Below, piece by piece: positions 8,313 through 13,876 of a stretch of DNA of 13,876 nucleotides (its first letter is position 1; each line of letters opens with the position of its first letter). The DNA comes from Lachnospiraceae bacterium UBA3643. Its GTDB lineage: Bacteria; Bacillota; Clostridia; Lachnospirales; Lachnospiraceae. The position numbers and the translations under genes are program-made. The notes under the pieces are model-generated. The model worked only from the letters and a program-made list of their open reading frames with translations. It made no database searches and was not told the DNA's origin. The DNA is taken from the NCBI GenBank assembly GCA_002373855.1, contig DFKO01000144.1:1-13876 (forward strand), read 5' to 3'.

Positions 8313-9068
8313 ATGGAAGAAGAAAAAAGGGATATACTCATAATAATCCCGGCCTATAACGAAGAAAAAAACATAGGGAACGTCTTAAAGCAACTGAAAG
8401 AAAATATTGATGAAGAGAATACGGATATACTCGTCATCAATGATGCATCGACAGATAAAACCGCAGATGTAGTCAGAGAATACGGATGCAGGATGGTCAC
8501 CAATATATTTAACCTGGGCTATGGCAGCGGACTGTGGGCAGGCTATAAATATGCAAGAGAAAAAGGCTATAAATATGTGATCCAGATGGATGCCGACGGG
8601 CAGCATGATGTATGCAATGTCAAGCAAATACTGGAAAAGCTTATGATTCCAGGTGAGGATGGCAGGACCCCTGATATAGTGCTCGGATCAAGATTTATGA
8701 AGGGGATGGAGCCATATCCCACGTCGGCACTGAAGAAAATAGCTTATGTTATTTTCAGATTCATGATCTATCTCGGAACTGGAAAGAAGATATATGATCC
8801 CACCACGGGACTGCAGGGCTTGTCAAGGGATGCGTTCACCTTCTATGCCGGATATAAAAATTTTGATGATAAGTATCCCGACGCAAATATGATAATGCAG
8901 ATGCTGCTCCTTGGCTTTAAGGTAGAGGAGATACCGGCTGTAATGCATGTGCGTACGGAGGGTATAAGCATGCACTCCGGTTTAAAGCCCGTCGTTTATA
9001 TGTTCAGGATGTTCTTCTCAATCTGCGCCGTATGGATAAGGATCAGGATATTCGGTATCAAAAGGTGA
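8313..9068 (+). CDS. GT2-family glycosyltransferase, DPM1/polyprenyl-phosphate sugar synthase-like
   Basis: A 251-residue GT-A enzyme of the dolichyl-phosphate-mannose-synthase type, expected to load a hexose onto polyprenyl phosphate on the cytosolic face. Motifs in order: ILIIIPAYNEEKNIGNVL (8-25), VINDASTDKT (41-50), NLGYGSGLWAGYKYA (67-81), the metal-binding DXD region QMDADGQHD (91-99, D93 and D95) and VLGSRFMKG (123-131). DPTTGLQGLSRDAF (162-175) is the usual acceptor-side segment. A hydrophobic stretch at about 226-245 may tether it to the membrane, although there is no long two-helix tail. Family members often work with DUF2304 or GtrA-like membrane proteins and a GT-C enzyme that uses the lipid-linked sugar; candidates for both lie in this operon. 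The sugar is unknown. It begins one base after the preceding stop. Confidence 0.88.
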   Translation: MEEEKRDILIIIPAYNEEKNIGNVLKQLKENIDEENTDILVINDASTDKTADVVREYGCRMVTNIFNLGYGSGLWAGYKYAREKGYKYVIQMDADGQHDVCNVKQILEKLMIPGEDGRTPDIVLGSRFMKGMEPYPTSALKKIAYVIFRFMIYLGTGKKIYDPTTGLQGLSRDAFTFYAGYKNFDDKYPDANMIMQMLLLGFKVEEIPAVMHVRTEGISMHSGLKPVVYMFRMFFSICAVWIRIRIFGIKR

Positions 9069-10345
9069 TGATATACAAAAAGGCAAAGCTGACAGAGAAA
9101 AGAAACATTCCGGCAAATCCCTGCAGAGGTATGCTCCAGCTCTTTTATCATAAAGCAGGAGAAGACTGGTCATATGAAGAAGCAAGGGCCTGTCTTGTAA
9201 AGGATGAGAGTCTGATCCTTTTGGAAACAGATCTGTCAGGGTATAAAAATAAAAAGCCGGATGAGGCATCGTTAAAAGAGATTGCAAAGATAATAGATTT
9301 CTTTACGGAAAACAATAAGGATGTCATCTTAAGACCTGTATATGACAATAAAGGTCATGCTCTTATATCCGAGCCGTCCGATTACGGAATTTTAAAGGAT
9401 CATCTTTATGCTCTGTGCAGGATCATCAGGGACAAAAATATATTTGTCATACAGGGTTTGATGATAGGCAACTGGGGTGAAATGCATGGATCAAGATATA
9501 CAGGAGACCGATATCTTAAAGAATTATATGCAATACTTAAGGACAATACCGGAGATGAGGTATTCTATGCGGTCAGGTGTCCGTATCAATACAGGATACT
9601 GACGGGCGGAGGTATTGATAGGAGACTGGGACTCTTTGATGATGCGATACTATCGTCAGAGACAGATATGGGAACCTTTGCTCCGGAAGGGCATACCGAC
9701 ACGGGAGACAGTCATCTGCCCCGGAGCAGGGAAGCAGAGCTTGACTTTGAGAACTTGGTATGCGGATATGCACCAAACGGAGGAGAGGCTGTATATGGAG
9801 ACGGATATGTGAAGACCGTGTCACAGAGAGATATCATATCCGTATTTAGAAGAATGAGACTCACATACCTTAACAGGCTCTATGACAGAAAGATTATTGA
9901 CATATGGGAAAATGAGAAATGTACATTGCCGGGGCTCTGGAAAGGTGACAGTTTTCTTGAATATATAAAGGACCATTTGGGATACAGACTGGTCATCAGA
10001 AAAACCATGGCAAGGATGATCCGGTACTCCAAAGGGACACGCAAGCTAAGGATAACCGTAAAGATACAGAATACCGGATTTGCCCCTGTTTATATAAAAA
10101 ACAGTGTATTTATCATATTTAAAGGACCTGAAACGATAAAATGCGAAACGCAGTGGGACCTTGGAGATATAGGACGGGAAGATTTAAATGATACGAAGGA
10201 ATATGAGAGTATCATAGATGTCCCCCGGGAAAAAGGGAAATACGATCTGTATATATGCGCTCATAAAACAAAAGATCGTAAACCCATATATTTTACAAAC
10301 AGCGACGGACAAGAGCAGATAAAGCTCGGTACCGTTAAGATATAA
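9068..10345 (+). CDS. DUF4874/DUF4832-type TIM-barrel protein, probably glycosidase-like, without signal peptide
   Basis: A 425-residue protein with features of the DUF4874/DUF4832 pair: an N-terminal NPCRG motif (17-21), barrel strands ILLETDLSGY and VILRPVYDN, the segment IQGLMIGNWGEMHGS (128-142) with a glutamate placed like a glycosidase acid (E138), VRCPYQYR (169-176), FRRMRLTYLN (260-269) and a C-terminal beta-sandwich with VKIQNTGFAPVYIKN (331-345) and ETQWDLGD (360-367). Such proteins are usually thought of as carbohydrate-active, but no activity is established. No signal peptide or transmembrane helix is visible, so a cytosolic location is predicted, which is odd for a glycosidase. 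Start choice is uncertain: ATG 9068 forms a TGATG junction with the GT2 stop; an in-frame ATG at 9032 would add 12 polar residues inside the GT2 gene. Neither has a good ribosome site. Confidence 0.72.
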   Translation: MIYKKAKLTEKRNIPANPCRGMLQLFYHKAGEDWSYEEARACLVKDESLILLETDLSGYKNKKPDEASLKEIAKIIDFFTENNKDVILRPVYDNKGHALISEPSDYGILKDHLYALCRIIRDKNIFVIQGLMIGNWGEMHGSRYTGDRYLKELYAILKDNTGDEVFYAVRCPYQYRILTGGGIDRRLGLFDDAILSSETDMGTFAPEGHTDTGDSHLPRSREAELDFENLVCGYAPNGGEAVYGDGYVKTVSQRDIISVFRRMRLTYLNRLYDRKIIDIWENEKCTLPGLWKGDSFLEYIKDHLGYRLVIRKTMARMIRYSKGTRKLRITVKIQNTGFAPVYIKNSVFIIFKGPETIKCETQWDLGDIGREDLNDTKEYESIIDVPREKGKYDLYICAHKTKDRKPIYFTNSDGQEQIKLGTVKI

Positions 10346-10371
10346 ATACGGATTTATGATAGAACAGGTTT

Positions 10372-10378
10372 AAAGGAA
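10372..10378 (+). promoter_or_regulatory. Shine-Dalgarno site supporting the TTG start at 10388
   Basis: AAAGGAA is the only ribosome-site-like sequence in the 42-base gap and lies about ten bases before the TTG at 10388. The next in-frame ATG (10448) has no such site and would remove most of the first membrane helix. Confidence 0.45.
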
Positions 10379-10387
10379 TATATAAAA

Positions 10388-12760
10388 TTGACTTATTTGT
10401 ATTGGATCTTACAATATGCCGGTGTACTGGCTTCATATCTTCTTGTAATGTTTATCTGGCCGGGAATAGTATTTAGCCGTTTCTTAAAGGGACGGTCATT
10501 TACGGAGAGATTTTCTTTTTGTCTCGTATCCTCAGTTACCATAGTTAATACGTTTGTATTACTTCTGGGACTTTGCCATGTACTACACCCGGTTGTATTC
10601 TGTATATTTTTCTATGGAATACTTTTATATGTGATTACCGGGCGTATCATTAAAAATAAAAGTATCATTGAGACCTGTGAAAGATTCTTTAAGGGTACTG
10701 TCGGACGCAGGAGTCTCTATGCAAGAGCCGGAAAGAGATTAAAGGAAAAAAGACAGCTCATGTCGGTAAGATTAAAAAGTCGGCTTAGGGAAAGAGGTAT
10801 GGAATACCTGATCCTCCTTGTGCTTTTGGTATATGCGGCGATATATTTCGGATACGGATTATTCGATTCGTATTCATATGCGGCGCCTGATCTTGTGGTA
10901 CACAACAAATGGATATACGGACTGACGGAGGGAAGCATTTTCTCCGGAGGCATATATCCAGAGGGAATGCATTGCTTTATCTATGCGATGCATGTTGTGA
11001 CAGGTATTGATATCTACAGCAGCCTGTTGTTTGTCGGTCATATCAACAGTATAGTGATAATACTCTCTGTATATATCCTTCTCAAAGAAATATTTGCAAA
11101 AAGGTACACAGCCCTTATTGCAATCGGAATGTTTCTCGTATTTAATACGATGACTGTTAACAGTGTTGTAGCCATGTCCCGTCTGACGTGGACACTTCCT
11201 CAGGAATTCGGTTTTCCCGCAATGTTTCTGACGGGAGCGTTCCTTCTCAGATTTTTAAGGAAGGGATTTGTATCCGGAGAAAAGAAGCGGGATATACCGG
11301 GCAACAATTTTGATCTGCTGATATTTTCACTTGCGATAGCCGTGACTATCACTGTTCACTTTTATGCAACGATCATGGCTTTCTTTATATGTATAGGTTT
11401 TGTTCCGGTGCTGCTCCCTGCCATATTCAAAAAGAAGAATTTCCCGGCACTCGCGCTCGGAGTGATGGCGGCATGTATCATTTCCATTGTGCCCATGCTC
11501 CTTGCAAGGATAGAGGGAATACAGTTCCAGGGCTCTATAGGATGGGCTCTTAACGTAATGAGCGGAGACAGTGATCAGGACACGGAAGATGATGACACAA
11601 ATAATATTGACGCAGAGTCAGACGGTGATTCGGGGGATTATACGCCTGAGGTTAATTATGCCGCAAATGTGATGCAGCATGATCTGTATGCAGATACTGT
11701 GATCAAAGGTGAAGTGCCTTTACCTGTACCGAAAACGGTAAAGAGACTGTATGACGAATCATACAGAGGTTTTTACGGAGAAAAAAGAGCAAATCTGATG
11801 ATTGCCATGACCTTGATCTGTCTGGCTGTATCGATAATATTACTTGGTGTAAATCTGCTGATCCGTAAAAAAGGAGAAAAATCCGCAGGTATTTATCATT
11901 ACAGGATGTATATTGCGATTGTATTGATCAATATGATCTTTATGCTCATGTATTCACCCAGAGTGTTAGGATTGCCTGCGCTTGTTGATTCTCCCAGATT
12001 ATGTGCGGTGATCAGGATATTTTCATGCGCTCTTCTTTGCATACCCTTTGATATCATCGCCCGTATGCTCACATTTATTATCGGCGAGTGGATCATGGTA
12101 TTTATCGGCATCGCAGGTATGGTATGTGCGTGTGTCATGGCATTCGCAACAGATTCGTATCACGGCTATCTCATGATGTATATGGGCAGATACAACGGCA
12201 GCGTAATGGTGACCCGATCTATAATTAAACAGCTTCCGGAATTTTCATATACGATAGTATCACCTGTGAATGAGCTGTATGATGTACTTCCTTACGGTTA
12301 TCATGAGGAGCTTGTCAGATTTACCAATGAGGTAATGTCCGACGATTATACGCTCCCGACCGAATATGTATTTATATATATCGAAAAGAAACCTCTTGAT
12401 TATTGCCATATACATTTCTTTGACGGACCTGAGTGGCTTGCCGGAAACAACTATTATAATATGTGCTCCGGATATGCTTCTTTAGGAGATAATGTAAAAA
12501 GTCGTGAATTATCTGTTGATCTTGCATATGATCATTATTCTCCTTATGTGGTGGATTCATTATCGTACGGTAATATTGATATCCGGAGCATTATTGAAGC
12601 GAGAGCATACAGATGGTGCATGGAATTTGAAAAACTTTATCCCGGTGAACTTAATACTTTTTATGAAGATGATGATTTTGTATGCTACTATTTCAGACAG
12701 AATCAGGCATCTCCGTATCAGTTGGGATTTGGCTGGAAAAATGAAAGCGGTGTAAATTAA
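10388..12760 (+). CDS. Large polytopic membrane protein, GT-C-like (possible lipid-linked-sugar glycosyltransferase)
   Basis: A 790-residue protein with roughly 14-15 hydrophobic helices (including about 8-30, 44-62, 66-85, 139-160, 218-236, 241-260, 308-346, 353-373, 470-491, 506-523, 538-558, 565-588) and a soluble C-terminal domain (about 590-790). The segment after the fourth helix has APDLVVHNKW (D168, H172) and YPEGMH (190-195), which resembles the outer-loop acidic motif and YPxGxH element of GT-C-type transferases such as DUF6541-like proteins; this is by eye. If so, it would use a polyprenyl-phosphate sugar made by the GT2 enzyme and act outside the membrane. A Lys/Arg-rich cytosolic loop spans 107-137. 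A strongly acidic insert lies at 393-421. The start is TTG, supported by AAAGGAA upstream. It could instead be a polymerase or ligase-like protein. Confidence 0.75.
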   Translation: MTYLYWILQYAGVLASYLLVMFIWPGIVFSRFLKGRSFTERFSFCLVSSVTIVNTFVLLLGLCHVLHPVVFCIFFYGILLYVITGRIIKNKSIIETCERFFKGTVGRRSLYARAGKRLKEKRQLMSVRLKSRLRERGMEYLILLVLLVYAAIYFGYGLFDSYSYAAPDLVVHNKWIYGLTEGSIFSGGIYPEGMHCFIYAMHVVTGIDIYSSLLFVGHINSIVIILSVYILLKEIFAKRYTALIAIGMFLVFNTMTVNSVVAMSRLTWTLPQEFGFPAMFLTGAFLLRFLRKGFVSGEKKRDIPGNNFDLLIFSLAIAVTITVHFYATIMAFFICIGFVPVLLPAIFKKKNFPALALGVMAACIISIVPMLLARIEGIQFQGSIGWALNVMSGDSDQDTEDDDTNNIDAESDGDSGDYTPEVNYAANVMQHDLYADTVIKGEVPLPVPKTVKRLYDESYRGFYGEKRANLMIAMTLICLAVSIILLGVNLLIRKKGEKSAGIYHYRMYIAIVLINMIFMLMYSPRVLGLPALVDSPRLCAVIRIFSCALLCIPFDIIARMLTFIIGEWIMVFIGIAGMVCACVMAFATDSYHGYLMMYMGRYNGSVMVTRSIIKQLPEFSYTIVSPVNELYDVLPYGYHEELVRFTNEVMSDDYTLPTEYVFIYIEKKPLDYCHIHFFDGPEWLAGNNYYNMCSGYASLGDNVKSRELSVDLAYDHYSPYVVDSLSYGNIDIRSIIEARAYRWCMEFEKLYPGELNTFYEDDDFVCYYFRQNQASPYQLGFGWKNESGVN
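11564..11650 (+). other. Acidic low-complexity insert in the GT-C-like protein
   Basis: Residues 393-421 contain 13 Asp/Glu and no Lys/Arg, with Asp-Ser, Asp-Gly and Asp-Asn pairs. It lies in the loop between hydrophobic segments ending near 373 and starting near 470, probably extracytoplasmic. The rest of the protein has no comparable stretch. Confidence 0.75.
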
Positions 12761-13755
12761 TGGATATAGATTTTGTGATAATGTGGGTGGATGGTTCGGA
12801 TCCTGCATGGTTAGCTGAAAAGAAAAAATATAATCCTACAGAAGAAGCTGATGACAGAGATGAGAGATACAGAGACTGGAATCTCTTAAAGTACTGGTTT
12901 CGCGGAGTGGAGAAGTATGCTCCCTGGGTCAGGAAGATTCACTTTGTGACATGGGGACATCTGCCATCATGGCTTGATACGGATAATGATAAACTTCATA
13001 TTGTTAAGCATGAGGATTTTATACCTGAGGAGGTACGACCTCTTTTTAACAGTTCTTCCATAGAGTGCCATCTGCACAAAATACCTGATCTTGCCGAACA
13101 TTTTGTACTTTTTAATGATGATTTATTCATAACGAATAAAGTGGAAGAAAAAGATTTTTTCAGGAAAGGTCTGCCGTGCGATTTGTTGGCATTTCAACCT
13201 GTAATAGCCAATCCGGACAATCCGGTAATGAGCCATATGCTCTTGAATGATTCAATAATAATCTCCAAACATTTTAAAAAAAGAGAAAATGTTTGGAAAC
13301 ATCCCGGTAATTATTTTCATATTGGTTACCCTCCGCTTTATTTCTTTTATAATCTGCTTGAATTATTTTTTGACAGATATACCGGTTTTTATACCGTACA
13401 TGGTCCTGCACCTTTTCTGAAAAGGTCGTTTGAGGATTTGTGGAGTGTAGAGAAAGAGGCTTTGGCATCGGCGGGGGCTAACAGATTCAGGTGTACAGGA
13501 GATATTAATCAGTATGTGTTTAGGGAATGGCAAAAGCAAAAAGGAGATTTTGTGCCATTTAATTCGGCGGGAATAATTAAATATTTTGAAGTCGGAGATC
13601 AAAATGCCGGATTGATAAAGTCAATCAGAAACAGGAAGAGAAAGGTTGTTGTCATCAATGATACCGGTAAGGCTAGTGACGTGGATAAGGTATCACAGGA
13701 GATAGCAGAGGCTTTTGAAAGTATATATCCAGATAAGTCTTCGTACGAGAAATAA
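12760..13755 (+). CDS. Stealth-family sugar-phosphate transferase
   Basis: Cytosolic enzyme of the Stealth family, whose characterised members transfer a hexose-1-phosphate (for example GlcNAc-1-P or ManNAc-1-P) to make phosphodiester-linked capsules or modified glycans. All conserved regions are visible in 331 residues: CR1 DIDFVIMWVDGSDPAWL (2-18); CR2 from RYRDWNLLKYWFRGVEKYAP through HFVTWGHLPSWL, IPEEVRPLFNSSSIECHLHKIP and the acidic LFNDDLFIT (117-125); CR3 with FYTVHGPAPFLKRSFEDLW (210-228); and CR4 CTGDINQYVFREWQKQKG (245-262). Length is normal for the single-domain bacterial form. The start codon shares a base with the previous stop (TAATG), and no strong ribosome site is seen, so coupling is likely. 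The gene is much more A+T-rich than the pel genes. The donor sugar and acceptor cannot be told from sequence. Confidence 0.93.
   Translation: MDIDFVIMWVDGSDPAWLAEKKKYNPTEEADDRDERYRDWNLLKYWFRGVEKYAPWVRKIHFVTWGHLPSWLDTDNDKLHIVKHEDFIPEEVRPLFNSSSIECHLHKIPDLAEHFVLFNDDLFITNKVEEKDFFRKGLPCDLLAFQPVIANPDNPVMSHMLLNDSIIISKHFKKRENVWKHPGNYFHIGYPPLYFFYNLLELFFDRYTGFYTVHGPAPFLKRSFEDLWSVEKEALASAGANRFRCTGDINQYVFREWQKQKGDFVPFNSAGIIKYFEVGDQNAGLIKSIRNRKRKVVVINDTGKASDVDKVSQEIAEAFESIYPDKSSYEK
13264..13297. repeat. Perfect 12-bp inverted repeat inside the Stealth gene
   Basis: TCCAAACATTTT (13264-13275) and its exact reverse complement AAAATGTTTGGA (13286-13297) flank a 10-base purine loop (13276-13285). No T-run follows on either strand, so it does not look like an intrinsic terminator. 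It encodes part of the region between Stealth CR2 and CR3. Confidence 0.8.
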
Positions 13756-13763
13756 ACTGAAAT

Positions 13764-13876
13764 ATGTCAGAACAAATAGCTGAAAAAAGCAGAACTGAAT
13801 ATTCGGCAAAAAATATGTCTGTAGCTGTAACAGCCAGGATAGTTGCAATCCTGACAGGATTTGTGACAAGGGTAGT
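13764..13876 (+). CDS. Start of a Wzx-like oligosaccharide flippase (3'-truncated by window)
   Basis: The window holds the first 37 codons, starting eight bases after the Stealth stop. After a short polar leader (MSEQIAEKSRTEYSAKN) comes MSVAVTARIVAILTGFVTRVV, the usual first amphipathic and transmembrane helix of Wzx/MOP-superfamily polysaccharide flippases, where a Ser-rich turn is followed by a helix ending in a TRxVF-like motif. Such proteins flip undecaprenyl-diphosphate-linked repeat units. The ribosome site is weak (no purine run better than AAACTGAAA). Identification rests on this one helix and the locus context, so the family call is moderate. If true, it is the second exporter in the operon besides PelG. 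Confidence 0.6.
   Translation, partial: MSEQIAEKSRTEYSAKNMSVAVTARIVAILTGFVTRV

Noticed and set aside
10346..10387. Possible terminator or riboswitch in the 42-base gap
   Set aside because: The gap is A/T-rich without any inverted repeat or T-run; only a weak ribosome site is seen.
1..13876. CRISPR array, tRNA, rRNA, insertion sequence, toxin-antitoxin or phage defence genes
   Set aside because: No regularly spaced repeats, cloverleaf-like sequence, transposase motifs or nuclease-type ORFs were found; coding is nearly continuous with polysaccharide genes.

Overview
The window is a dense, single-strand (+) polysaccharide gene cluster from what looks like an anaerobic Gram-positive Clostridia, most likely a Lachnospiraceae member (Butyrivibrio/Roseburia/Coprococcus type). 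That guess rests on codon habits seen throughout (heavy ATA isoleucine, AGA/AGG arginine, GGA glycine), moderate-to-low G+C, purine-rich Shine-Dalgarno sites and the protein families present. It is an inference; there is no rRNA or marker gene to confirm it. There are eleven adjacent genes plus the start of a twelfth. All read the same way, most overlap by 1-4 bases or are separated by fewer than 20, and no terminator or convincing promoter is visible. The window therefore looks like the middle of one long operon, cut at both ends.

Region 1 (1-6729) is a complete Gram-positive-type Pel exopolysaccharide core in the order known from the Bacillus cereus pelDEA(DA)FG operon. It contains PelD (c-di-GMP receptor, N-terminus cut off by the window), PelE (membrane/TPR scaffold), a DUF2194 protein in the PelA-deacetylase position, PelF (cytosolic GT4 polymerase) and PelG (12-TM exporter). 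PelD keeps an RxxD I-site next to a degenerate GGDEF motif, so post-translational activation by c-di-GMP is expected. The DUF2194 protein does not show the usual TFDDG and HSxxH deacetylase motifs.

Region 2 (6726-10345) adds, by tight overlaps, a small DUF2304-like membrane protein with a coiled-coil tail, a second GT4 glycosyltransferase, a DPM1-like GT2 glycosyltransferase and a DUF4874/DUF4832-type TIM-barrel protein that lacks a signal peptide. Region 3 (10388-13876) has a 790-residue polytopic GT-C-like membrane protein with an acidic outer loop, a Stealth-family sugar-phosphate transferase and the first 37 codons of a Wzx-like flippase. Region 3 is clearly more A+T-rich than region 1.

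Read together, a c-di-GMP-controlled Pel machine (PelDEFG) is joined to lipid-linked-sugar chemistry (GT2 + DUF2304 + GT-C), a phosphodiester-forming transferase and a second exporter. Either this makes a decorated, possibly phosphate-bearing Pel-like polymer, or two polymers are made from one transcript. This combination is the most interesting thing in the window. No tRNA, rRNA, CRISPR array, insertion sequence or attachment site was seen, and no gap between genes exceeds 42 bases.
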